From contig NVXO02000004.1 in NCBI GenBank assembly GCA_002733945.2, positions 251,206-258,260 of the forward strand: DNA of 7,055 bases. Reading direction: 5' to 3'. The DNA comes from Sulfurimonas sp. (GTDB lineage: Bacteria; Campylobacterota; Campylobacteria; Campylobacterales; Sulfurimonadaceae). Below are positions 1 to 6,579 of the stretch, piece after piece. Position 1 is the first letter of the stretch, and every line of letters begins with the position of its first letter. Both the position numbers and the translations under genes were made by a program. The notes beneath the pieces were generated by a model that saw only the letters and a list, made by a program, of their open reading frames with translations, was not told where the DNA came from and made no database searches.

Positions 1-1197
1 AACCTTCGTGTTGCCCTTTTTAACCACCTTGTCGCACAAGAAAAAAAAGAAGATTTAATTATCCGTATAGAAGATATGGATAAGAAAAAAAACATTAAGG
101 GTAAAGACCAAGAGATACTTGATACGCTAGGTCTTTTTGGTATAAACTATTCTCAAGTCATCTACCAAAGTGAAAGTGTTCGTTTTCACTCGGCTATGGC
201 ACTACAACTAGTACATGAGAAAAAAGCTTTTTCTTGTTTTTGCTCTGATGATTGGTTGGACAAAAAGCGTGAAGAAGCAAAACTTGCTAAAAAAACATAT
301 TTATATGATGATGCTTGTCGTAATCTTCCAGCAGAACTTGTCATCGACAATACAAGTCCTTTTTGTATCCGTATAGTTAGACCAGACAAAGGTCTTAGTT
401 TAGAAGGTGATACAATAGATAGCTTTATTATCCTCCATCAAGACAAAACACCAACATATAACTTTGCATCTGCTGTCGATGATATGTTAAATGATATTAG
501 TATTGTTATTGTGGGTGAGGAGCATATGAGTAACTCAGCTAAACAAGAACATATTAGAGAGTCTCTGAGTTATGATAAAAAAGTAGAGTATGCATATATA
601 ACAAGTATTTTATCTGATGAAATACCAAGTGTTAAGTTCTTACTTGAAGAGGGTTTCTTACCTGAGGCAATTTCAAATTATTTAATATTAATGGGAAATG
701 AAACTCCTAAAGAGATATTTACACTAGCAGAGGCGAGAGAGTGGTTCACTTTAGATACTTTATCTAAAGACCCTATTCCCTTTGATATAGATGAACTTCG
801 TCATATAAACAGAGAACACCTCAAAGCTCTTGATCCTAAAGAATTATCGCGTTATGTTGGTTTTGCAGATATCGAAATAGGTGAACTTGCTCGTATTTAC
901 TTAGAAGAAGCTGCAACAACTAAAGAGTTGAAAGAAAAAATAGCTCCTATCTTTAGTCAACGGATTATTCCTGAGTCTTTATCTGGGTCGGCAGAAAGAA
1001 TAAAAAGCGTCATTATGGGTGCGCCCTACTTTGATAAGTACGATGAGTTTAAAAACTACATAATCAAAGAATCTGGACTTAAAGGGGAAGACTACTCTAA
1101 AGCATTACGTATATTACTTACAAATGCACAAGATAGTCCTGATTTAGCCGAGATATACAAATATCTTAAAAATTATATTGGGGAGATTGTAAAATAA
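1..1197 (+). CDS. gltX: Glutamyl-tRNA synthetase-like protein (GluRS2 type), 5' partial, missing the KMSKS loop
   Basis: Class I glutamyl-tRNA synthetases activate Glu with ATP and load it on tRNA; Campylobacterota usually carry two, one of them (GluRS2) mainly for tRNA-Gln ahead of GatCAB. The frame is open from base 1, giving 398 visible residues; the ATG at 76 lies inside the conserved motif (RIEDMD, visible residues 22-27), so it is not the start. The first codon (Asn) should be the last residue of the HIGN form of the HIGH motif, leaving about 15 residues outside the window. Recognisable parts are the CFC pair (visible 79-81), TPTYNFASAVDD (150-161), GEEHMSN (172-178) and the C-terminal tRNA/anticodon-binding half beginning SVKFLLEEGFLPEAISNYLI (210-229). 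Oddities: no KMSKS/KMSKR loop between SILSDE and PSVKFLL, RIEDMD for RIEDTD, and VGEEH for RGEDH. Retention of the C-terminal half argues against the short GluQ-RS family. Family membership is sure; aminoacylation activity is doubtful. yggT overlaps the last base. Confidence 0.9.
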   Translation, partial: NLRVALFNHLVAQEKKEDLIIRIEDMDKKKNIKGKDQEILDTLGLFGINYSQVIYQSESVRFHSAMALQLVHEKKAFSCFCSDDWLDKKREEAKLAKKTYLYDDACRNLPAELVIDNTSPFCIRIVRPDKGLSLEGDTIDSFIILHQDKTPTYNFASAVDDMLNDISIVIVGEEHMSNSAKQEHIRESLSYDKKVEYAYITSILSDEIPSVKFLLEEGFLPEAISNYLILMGNETPKEIFTLAEAREWFTLDTLSKDPIPFDIDELRHINREHLKALDPKELSRYVGFADIEIGELARIYLEEAATTKELKEKIAPIFSQRIIPESLSGSAERIKSVIMGAPYFDKYDEFKNYIIKESGLKGEDYSKALRILLTNAQDSPDLAEIYKYLKNYIGEIVK

Positions 1198-1481
1198 TGG
1201 AAATGATAATAGAAATAGTTCAAGGTGTAGGTGGGATTTTAATAAGTCTTATTAGTATTTATATTTGGATTTTGATAGTCACAGCTCTTTTAAGTTTTGT
1301 AAATCCTGACCCTTACAACCCTATTGTACAGTTTCTTCACAGAATTACTAATCCTGTATATGTATTTCTAAGAAGGTTTATCCGTACTGATTTTAACAAC
1401 TTAGATTTAGCACCTTTGATACTTATCATTGGGCTACAAGTTCTTATAGTAATTCTTGGTAGTCTTCTTCGTTCTCTTTAG
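1197..1481 (+). CDS. yggT: YggT family small inner-membrane protein
   Basis: A 94-residue integral membrane protein of the YggT family, whose members are poorly characterised and linked mainly to envelope, division or osmotic functions. Two hydrophobic segments are visible, about residues 13-34 and 72-90. They flank a polar stretch with the family pattern: NPDPYNPIVQFLHRITNP (36-53), a basic LRRFIR (58-63), then LDLAP (69-73). The start ATG shares its A with the final base of the upstream gltX stop (TAATG), indicating translational coupling. A GGGGAGA ribosome-binding site lies at 1180-1186 inside gltX. A second ATG two codons downstream is possible but is spaced worse from that site. The gltX-yggT pairing is, from memory, also found in Campylobacter, where a lytic transglycosylase gene (slt) follows; no such gene is present here. 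Confidence 0.88.
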   Translation: MEMIIEIVQGVGGILISLISIYIWILIVTALLSFVNPDPYNPIVQFLHRITNPVYVFLRRFIRTDFNNLDLAPLILIIGLQVLIVILGSLLRSL

Positions 1482-1936
1482 TCGTCTTTTTGAAACACTA
1501 TTGCATCTGATGCATAGTTTTCAAACTTAGCAATAAGCGTTAAGTTCGTATCTGCTTGTTCAAACTTTACAAAATAATACTTTTGCCAACTTGTATTAGA
1601 GTCGGTTAGGACTGTAAATTCATTATCTGCTTCAAGCTCTTTGGTAATACTTGCATTCATATCATTAAGTGTAAAACTCACTGCTGCTTTATTGTCTTTA
1701 GTGTATAAGTAGATATAAAAATACTCACCATCTTTATATTTATCTGGATTCACCGCGTTAAGATACACACAGCTCAATACACCAGCAATACTCTTTGCAT
1801 CATATATTTTAGAGCTTACAATACTCTCTTCACTTTTCGCTCTCTCTGGTGAGATATCAAAGCGAGAAAAGGCATTATCATACGAGCAAGCACTAAGAAG
1901 TAGTAAAAATATGTTTATAGTTAAAAAAGTTTTCAT
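1478..1936 (-). CDS. Predicted lipoprotein of unknown function
   Basis: The 152-residue product begins with a short signal peptide (Lys2, hydrophobic core 4-14) ending in a clear lipobox, LSAC, with lipidated Cys17. The +2 residue is Ser rather than Asp, which in the E. coli rule favours the outer membrane; how well that rule holds in this phylum is uncertain. The mature part is acidic and hydrophilic, with alternating aromatic and charged stretches such as GEYFYIYLYTKDNKAAVSF, suggesting a beta-rich fold, and has one further Cys. I recognise no catalytic motif. The start is supported by an AGAGGA ribosome-binding site (bases 1942-1947, minus strand), five bases before the ATG. It is transcribed away from mobB and toward yggT. 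A minus-strand gene in this position next to mobB also occurs, from memory, in Campylobacter (Cj0842), suggesting a conserved family-specific lipoprotein. Confidence 0.85.
   Translation of the reverse strand: MKTFLTINIFLLLLSACSYDNAFSRFDISPERAKSEESIVSSKIYDAKSIAGVLSCVYLNAVNPDKYKDGEYFYIYLYTKDNKAAVSFTLNDMNASITKELEADNEFTVLTDSNTSWQKYYFVKFEQADTNLTLIAKFENYASDAIVFQKDD
1494..1521 (+). terminator. Weak candidate intrinsic terminator for gltX-yggT
   Basis: Just after the yggT stop, TGCAT (1502-1506) pairs with ATGCA (1510-1514) around a CTG loop. The stem can extend by CTA/TAG across one bulged T, and is followed by TTTT (1518-1521). It lies antisense inside the end of the lipoprotein gene. The stem is short and AT-rich, so this is only a possibility. 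Confidence 0.25.
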
Positions 1937-1959
1937 TTTTGTCCTCTAATTAGCCCCGA

Positions 1960-1965
1960 ATTATA
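1960..1965 (-). promoter_or_regulatory. Candidate -10 box for the lipoprotein gene
   Basis: On the minus strand, TATAAT (bases 1965 to 1960) stands 23 bases before the ATG, with the AGAGGA ribosome-binding site between them. No clear -35 is visible, which is normal for the housekeeping sigma factor of Campylobacterota. The predicted transcript would have a leader of under 20 bases. Confidence 0.5.
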
Positions 1966-1986
1966 TCTTATTAAACTCTTCTTTTG

Positions 1987-1992
1987 TATAAT
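1987..1992 (+). promoter_or_regulatory. Candidate -10 box for the mobB-fbp group
   Basis: A perfect TATAAT preceded by TTG lies 30 bases before the mobB GTG start. It is in the 86-base region that diverges from the lipoprotein gene. The upstream sequence is T-rich without a good -35, as usual in this phylum. An AAGGGA ribosome-binding site (2009-2014) follows. Confidence 0.5.
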
Positions 1993-2022
1993 CACATTAA
2001 ATTTTAATAAGGGAAGTTAAAA

Positions 2023-2526
2023 GTGAGCAAAAGATTAGCTGTAGCGTTTACTGGACCATCAAATAGTGGAAAAACGACTCTTATTTTAAAAGTAGCTCGT
2101 AAACTAATACATGAGCGAAAATTAAAAGTTGCTATTATCAAGCATGACCCAAAAGATAAAGCACATTTTGATGTTGAAGGTAAAGATAGTTACAAGTTTA
2201 GCGATACAGGAGCAGAGGTTATAGTTACCTCCCCTACACGTACAACTTTCTTTTCCCAACAACACTCAGAACTTGATGATATGATAAGACTCTTTAATGA
2301 CTTTGATATATTAATGGTAGAAGGTCTTAAAAGTCTTCCTCTACCAAGAATCAGTGTGTTTCGTAACCATATTGATAATGACTATATTCCTTTTATGGAT
2401 GCCCTAGCAACCGACTACAGTATAAATACCCAAAATTATGACCTCCCTAAGGATATTGATCAGTTAGATTTAAATGATACTGATGCAATAATAGAGTGGA
2501 TACTGCAAAATGCAAAAAAAGTTTAA
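2023..2526 (+). CDS. mobB: Molybdopterin-guanine dinucleotide biosynthesis protein MobB
   Basis: MobB is a GTP-binding P-loop protein that assists MobA in making the molybdopterin guanine dinucleotide cofactor of enzymes such as nitrate and formate reductases; it acts in the cytoplasm. At 167 residues it has typical length. The Walker A motif GPSNSGKTT is at residues 11-19. It is followed by the family's IIKHD (38-42), the segment DVEGKDSYKFSDTGA (50-64) and a Walker B-like DILMVEG (95-101). Translation starts at GTG, supported by AAGGGA (2009-2014) eight bases upstream; no in-frame ATG lies before the P-loop. It is first in a forward group with fbp, which begins 12 bases after its stop. No molybdoenzyme or mobA gene lies in the window, so the partner genes must be elsewhere. 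Confidence 0.93.
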   Translation: MSKRLAVAFTGPSNSGKTTLILKVARKLIHERKLKVAIIKHDPKDKAHFDVEGKDSYKFSDTGAEVIVTSPTRTTFFSQQHSELDDMIRLFNDFDILMVEGLKSLPLPRISVFRNHIDNDYIPFMDALATDYSINTQNYDLPKDIDQLDLNDTDAIIEWILQNAKKV

Positions 2527-2538
2527 AAAAGGAAAATA

Positions 2539-3381
2539 ATGAGAGATATATTTGACGCGATACAGAGAAGTGCTATACGTATTAAAAATGCTATAGATGT
2601 AAAGGACATAGGTTATTCACAATTAGAAAACAGTTCTGGTGAAACACAATTACAACTCGATATTCAGTGTGATTTGATTATTCAAGAAGAATTTTCTAAA
2701 GTATCTTCTATTCATACAATAGCAAGTGAAGAAAAAGAAAAAGAGATGCTTTTAAATGAAAATGGTAAATATTTTGTTGCATATGATCCTTTAGATGGTT
2801 CATCATTGGTAGATGTAAACCTTAGCGTTGGTTCTATTTATGGTATATATGAAGGTGAATTTGGCGCTGCAAAAATGGTGGCAGCCTGTTATGTTGTTCA
2901 CGGTCCTCGCGTTGAGATGGTTTTTGCAGAGAATAAAACGAAACTTTATCTTCTTCAAGACGGTGAGTTTGAATTCGTTAAAGAGATTAGACTTACACCT
3001 AAGGGTAAACTTATGGCTCCGGGTGGCACTCAACAAAACTGGGCACCATATCACAAAGCAATGATAGATGGTTTCTTTTCTGAGGGTTACCGCCTTCGTT
3101 ACTCAGGTGGAATGGTTCCAGATTTACACCAAATCCTTCTCAAAGGTGGAGGACTTTTCTCATACCCTGGCACAAGTGATAAACCAGAAGGAAAATTACG
3201 TCGTTTATTTGAAGTGTTTCCTTTTGCTTTCATATATGAAAAGTCTGGTGGTGGTGCGATTGATGGTAAGGTAGATCTTATGACTTTAGGTCATGCTCAT
3301 ATTCACGATACTGCCATCTGCTTTTTCGGTTCACACTACGAAATAGATAGAGTAAAAGAAGTTTATGCAAAAAATACCTAA
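2539..3381 (+). CDS. fbp: Fructose-1,6-bisphosphatase, class 1
   Basis: This enzyme hydrolyses fructose 1,6-bisphosphate to fructose 6-phosphate, the committed step of gluconeogenesis, and is needed to make hexoses by organisms growing autotrophically or on small acids. The metal and catalytic motifs are visible: the acidic pair in ASEE (residues 62-65) and DPLDGSS (83-89). The substrate-binding region contains [18 protein letters not shown], and the C-terminal part has [11 protein letters not shown], equivalent to the GGxAxDG of the family. At 280 residues it is shorter than the roughly 330 of the E. coli enzyme, with the difference mostly N-terminal. That may mean a changed AMP-regulatory region, though this is inferred from length alone. 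A GGA ribosome-binding site precedes the ATG. It follows mobB by 12 bases and overlaps the next gene by 17 bases, so the three are probably co-transcribed. Confidence 0.95.
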   Translation: MRDIFDAIQRSAIRIKNAIDVKDIGYSQLENSSGETQLQLDIQCDLIIQEEFSKVSSIHTIASEEKEKEMLLNENGKYFVAYDPLDGSSLVDVNLSVGSIYGIYEGEFGAAKMVAACYVVHGPRVEMVFAENKTKLYLLQDGEFEFVKEIRLTPKGKLMAPGGTQQNWAPYHKAMIDGFFSEGYRLRYSGGMVPDLHQILLKGGGLFSYPGTSDKPEGKLRRLFEVFPFAFIYEKSGGGAIDGKVDLMTLGHAHIHDTAICFFGSHYEIDRVKEVYAKNT

Positions 3382-3571
3382 TAAGCCAAAAGACAAGTTT
3401 GAACTTCACCTCGATGAAATGTTACAAAAACTTCAAGCTTGTCAAAAAGAAAAAGGTCACAAAAGCTGTAGCCTTTGTGAGTTTTACTTTGGATGCTCTA
3501 TACGAGATGAGTATGTAAAAGCTGTTTACAACTCAATGTCTAAAGGTGATACAGGTGGATTTGAATTTTAA
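3365..3571 (+). CDS. Small Cys-rich conserved protein of unknown function
   Basis: A 68-residue protein whose start lies inside the last 17 bases of fbp, in another frame, so its translation is probably coupled to fbp. The ribosome-binding site is poor (AAAAGAAG directly upstream), consistent with coupling. The N-terminal third is Lys-rich and likely helical. Four cysteines, Cys26, Cys35, Cys38 and Cys44, form the pattern C-x8-C-x2-C-x5-C. They lie around [10 protein letters not shown] and are followed by [16 protein letters not shown] and a Gly-Gly-Phe-Glu-Phe tail. The spacing could bind zinc or an Fe-S cluster, but nothing visible decides this. From memory, a small gene also sits between fbp and metG in Campylobacter (Cj0839c), which supports a real conserved gene. 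No function is assigned. Confidence 0.8.
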   Translation: MQKIPNKPKDKFELHLDEMLQKLQACQKEKGHKSCSLCEFYFGCSIRDEYVKAVYNSMSKGDTGGFEF

Positions 3572-3655
3572 ATTCAATCTACTAGCCACTAGCTCCCAAA
3601 CACTTTCAAAATCCACTCAAAAGCATTTACAAGAAAATTACAAGTATTAAAATTC

Positions 3656-3661
3656 TATACT
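3656..3661 (+). promoter_or_regulatory. Candidate -10 box for the ADP-ribosylglycohydrolase gene
   Basis: TATACT lies 31 bases before the ATG, in a 121-base AT-rich gap that otherwise holds only short imperfect repeats. The AAGGA ribosome-binding site is at 3682-3686, six bases before the start. No strong -35 is seen. The size of the gap suggests this gene has its own promoter. Confidence 0.35.
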
Positions 3662-3692
3662 ATTGCAAAAATAAGCAGTATAAGGAAAAACA

Positions 3693-4538
3693 ATGAATCA
3701 AAACAATATTAAAAACGCAGTAGAAGCATCACTAGTGGCAGATAGTTACCTTTTAGGGTCCCATTGGATTTATAACATAGAAGAATTAAAAAATTTAAAA
3801 ATCGACTGGAATGAACTTAATGCTCCTTGTGCTAAGTGGCATGAGGGAAAAGAAAAAGGTGATTTTACACACTATGGTGATCATACAAAATGGCTACTTG
3901 ATTATGTAAAAGAGTCTAAGACTTTTGAGATAGAAGGCTATAAGCAAGTATGGCTTAAAAACATGAAGGATTATAAAGGTTATGTTGATGGTGCTTGTAG
4001 CGATACTGTAAAAATTATAAAAGAGAATAAAAGTGCTGTAGTCGGTTCAGGCTCGCATGACCTCTCTATAGTAGGAAGAATTGCTCCTCTTTTATATGTA
4101 AGCAAGAGTAAAAAAGAGTTCTTATCACATGTAAAAAGCTTTGTAAGTTTTACACACAACAATGAAACTGTTTTAAATGTTGCAGAACTCTTTGCCAATG
4201 TTCTTTACGATGTAGCAGATGGAGAAAAGATGAAAGATGCTTTAGCTAAGGTTGCAGTACCAAAAGAGATACAAACTGCTTTTGACCGGGGTGTTTCAAG
4301 TAAGGGTGAAAACACTTTTGACACTATACAAAAGTTTGGTCCAAGCTGTTCTGTTAAAGGTGGATTTGAAGGAACACTACATCTTTTAACAAGTTATGAT
4401 GACTTTAAAGAAGTAATGATTCAAAATGCTAGGGCTGGAGGAGATAGTTCTTCAAGAGGTATGATAGTTGCAATGCTTATGGGTGCTTCAAACTGCACTA
4501 TTCCCCTATCATGGAGAGAAGCGACAAAGGGAGTCTAA
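3693..4538 (+). CDS. ADP-ribosylglycohydrolase (DraG/ARH) family protein
   Basis: The family removes ADP-ribose from proteins or small molecules using a two-metal site on an all-helical fold. The 281-residue product keeps the domain order. Asp17 stands in the N-terminal helix (SLVADSYLLG). HYGDHT (60-65) sits where the family has TDDT. DLSIVGRIAPLLY (123-135) and FTHNNETVLNVAELFA (153-168) match inner helices. GGDSSSRGMIVAMLMGA (249-265) matches the C-terminal GGDxDT motif. Two metal-binding Asp positions are therefore changed: TDD to GDH and DTD to DSS. I believe related proteins with GDFTHYGDQT- and GGDxAARG-type motifs form a recognised subgroup, so this is probably a subfamily trait rather than decay; its substrate is unknown to me. 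The ATG has a good AAGGA site. It lies between the small Cys protein and metG, genes that are neighbours in Campylobacter, and its codon use resembles the surroundings. Confidence 0.8.
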   Translation: MNQNNIKNAVEASLVADSYLLGSHWIYNIEELKNLKIDWNELNAPCAKWHEGKEKGDFTHYGDHTKWLLDYVKESKTFEIEGYKQVWLKNMKDYKGYVDGACSDTVKIIKENKSAVVGSGSHDLSIVGRIAPLLYVSKSKKEFLSHVKSFVSFTHNNETVLNVAELFANVLYDVADGEKMKDALAKVAVPKEIQTAFDRGVSSKGENTFDTIQKFGPSCSVKGGFEGTLHLLTSYDDFKEVMIQNARAGGDSSSRGMIVAMLMGASNCTIPLSWREATKGV

Positions 4539-4588
4539 CTTTTAAAATATAAATACGCAATTTATTGATAAATCTAAGGCTATTTAGA

Positions 4589-4594
4589 TAAAAT
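4589..4594 (+). promoter_or_regulatory. Candidate -10 box for metG
   Basis: TAAAAT lies 29 bases before the TTG start of metG within an 85-base AT-rich gap. An AGGA ribosome-binding site follows at 4613-4616. The match is partial and the surroundings are AT-rich, so chance is a real alternative. Confidence 0.3.
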
Positions 4595-4623
4595 AACATC
4601 AATACATTTGACAGGACAAAAAA

Positions 4624-6579
4624 TTGAGTAAATATATAACAACACCTATATACTATGTGAACGGTGAAGCTCACATTGGACATGCTTACACTACTTTTAT
4701 AGCTGATACAACTGCTAGATATGAGAGACTAAAAGGTAGCGAAACTTACTTTTTAACTGGTACTGATGAACACGGACAGAAGATAGAAGAATCTGCACAA
4801 AAACATGGCAAAGAGACACAAGTTTTTGCTGACGAAATCAGTGCTAGTTTTAAAAACCTTTGGGATGAGTTTGAGATAAGCTATAACAAGTTTATTCGTA
4901 CAACAGATAAAGATCATATGGCTGGTGTTCAAAAAGCATTTTTAAAGATGTTTGACAAGGGTGATATTTACAAAGATTTTTACGAAGGTCACTACTGCGT
5001 TAGTTGTGAGACGTTTTTTCCGGAAACACAACTCATAGATGGCGAATTCTGCCCTGATTGCGGACGTTCTACAAGTATAGTAAAAGAAGAAAGTTACTTC
5101 TTTAAACTCTCAGAGTACGAAGATAAACTACTTAAACACTACGAAGACAATCCTGACTTTATCATGCCACGTTCACGTGCAAACGAAGTAAAAAACTTTG
5201 TAAAAGGTGGACTTCGTGACCTCTCGGTAACACGTACATCTTTCACTTGGGGTGTAAAAATGCCAGAGTCTCTTAATGATGACAAACATGTTATGTATGT
5301 ATGGTTAGATGCCCTACTTAACTACATTACAGCTCTTGGTTATGGTAAAGATGATGCGAACATGGACTTCTGGCCTGCATCAATTCACTTTGTAGGTAAA
5401 GATATCCTGCGTTTTCATGCTATTTACTGGCCTGCATTTTTAATGAGTCTTGATTTACCACTTCCTAAAACTATTGGTGCTCATGGTTGGTGGACTCGCG
5501 ATGGTGAGAAAATGTCAAAGTCTAAAGGTAATGTTGTTTCACCAAAAGAGGTTGCAGATGCTTACGGTATGGAAAACTTACGTTACTTTATGCTTCGCGA
5601 AGTTCCATTTGGTCAAGATGGTGACTTTTCTCAGCGTGCATTTATAGATCGCATCAACTCTGAGTTATCAAATGACTTAGGAAACCTACTTAACCGTATC
5701 ATCGGTATGAGTGGAAAATACTCTGAGTACGAGATAGATAGTGTGAATGTAGAGAAGTACCATACAAAAGAACTGGAAGCTATGAACAAAGTTCTAGACT
5801 CACTTGATCACTATATGGGTGAAATGCAAATGCACAGATACCTTGAAGAGTTATGGAGACTTTTCTCTATTGGAAATACTGCTATTACAGAACATGAGCC
5901 TTGGGTAAAGATAAAAAATGAGCAAAAAGATGAAGCACTTGCTACTGTAGCACTTGTTGCAAACATTTTAGCAAAAGCTGCAGTAATGCTCTCCCCTGTT
6001 ATGCCTAAAACAACTGAAACTATCGCTGATGCTTTAAACTTTGAAATAAATAATGCTAGTTATAACGAGCTAGTGATAAATAAAAAATTGCTAAAATTAT
6101 TTAATATCAAAAAAGTTCCTCCTCTTTTTCCTCGTGTTGAAGAGCCTTTAATGCCAGAAGCTCCTAAAGCAGAGCCAAACCCTCCTAAAGAGAAAGAAGA
6201 AAAATCTTCAAAGAAAAAAGAGAAGTTCGATTCATCAGCGAGTTTTAATGACAACCTTATCGAAATCGGTCAGTTCTTTGAGACATCACTCAAAATAGGA
6301 ACAGTTCTAGAAGCAGAGGAAGTACCTAAGAGTAAAAAACTTCTCAAACTAAAAGTGAGTCTTGGTGAAAATGATACACGTCAGATAGTAGCTGGGATTA
6401 GAGAGTTTTACTCTGCAGAATCATTAGTAGATACACAAGTGTGTGTAGTTGCTAATTTAAAGCCTGCAAAGCTTATGGGAATTATGTCTGAGGGAATGCT
6501 TCTTGCTGCTAAAGATGAAGACGGTCTCTGTTTGGTAAGACCCGAAAAACCTAAAAAGGCAGGCACACCTATTGGATGA
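4624..6579 (+). CDS. metG: Methionyl-tRNA synthetase with C-terminal tRNA-binding domain
   Basis: This enzyme charges tRNA-Met and initiator tRNA with methionine in the cytoplasm. The 651-residue product has the HIGH motif (His17-His20, in NGEAHIGHAYTTF) and a zinc knuckle with two CxxC pairs (Cys125/Cys128 and Cys143/Cys146). KMSKS is at residues 296-300 (GEKMSKSKGNVVSP). An anticodon-binding helical domain follows to about residue 500. A Lys/Glu/Pro-rich linker (about 510-540) then leads to an OB-fold EMAP/Trbp111-type tRNA-binding domain (541-651), which also dimerises in other bacteria. The start is TTG, supported by AGGA seven bases upstream and by MSKYITTPIYYVNG, the usual N-terminus; no ATG fits. 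Its stop overlaps the next gene in ATGA. All catalytic motifs are intact. Confidence 0.97.
   Translation: MSKYITTPIYYVNGEAHIGHAYTTFIADTTARYERLKGSETYFLTGTDEHGQKIEESAQKHGKETQVFADEISASFKNLWDEFEISYNKFIRTTDKDHMAGVQKAFLKMFDKGDIYKDFYEGHYCVSCETFFPETQLIDGEFCPDCGRSTSIVKEESYFFKLSEYEDKLLKHYEDNPDFIMPRSRANEVKNFVKGGLRDLSVTRTSFTWGVKMPESLNDDKHVMYVWLDALLNYITALGYGKDDANMDFWPASIHFVGKDILRFHAIYWPAFLMSLDLPLPKTIGAHGWWTRDGEKMSKSKGNVVSPKEVADAYGMENLRYFMLREVPFGQDGDFSQRAFIDRINSELSNDLGNLLNRIIGMSGKYSEYEIDSVNVEKYHTKELEAMNKVLDSLDHYMGEMQMHRYLEELWRLFSIGNTAITEHEPWVKIKNEQKDEALATVALVANILAKAAVMLSPVMPKTTETIADALNFEINNASYNELVINKKLLKLFNIKKVPPLFPRVEEPLMPEAPKAEPNPPKEKEEKSSKKKEKFDSSASFNDNLIEIGQFFETSLKIGTVLEAEEVPKSKKLLKLKVSLGENDTRQIVAGIREFYSAESLVDTQVCVVANLKPAKLMGIMSEGMLLAAKDEDGLCLVRPEKPKKAGTPIG

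Noticed and set aside
76..1197. ATG at 76 as the true start of the gltX-like gene
   Set aside because: The same frame is open to base 1 and encodes conserved GluRS sequence (NLRVALFN, then RIEDMD) upstream; the ATG is the Met inside that motif.
1..1197. Assigning the GluRS relative to GluQ-RS (YadB, tRNA-queuosine glutamylation)
   Set aside because: GluQ-RS lacks the C-terminal anticodon-binding half, which is present here, and the locus (followed by yggT) matches the GluRS2-type gene.
3561..3577. Palindrome TTGAATTT-T-AAATTCAA as a terminator after the small Cys gene
   Set aside because: Entirely AT-rich apart from one G/C pair per arm, with a one-base centre, overlapping the stop codon and lacking a following T-run; too weak to call.
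3581..3593. Direct repeat ACTAGC-C-ACTAGC in the gap before the ADP-ribosylglycohydrolase gene
   Set aside because: Two copies of six bases only; no flanking mobile gene or target duplication, so probably chance.
4560..4573. Inverted repeat ATTTAT-TG-ATAAAT before metG
   Set aside because: AT-only stem with a two-base loop and no T-run or T-box/riboswitch elements; not supported as a regulator.
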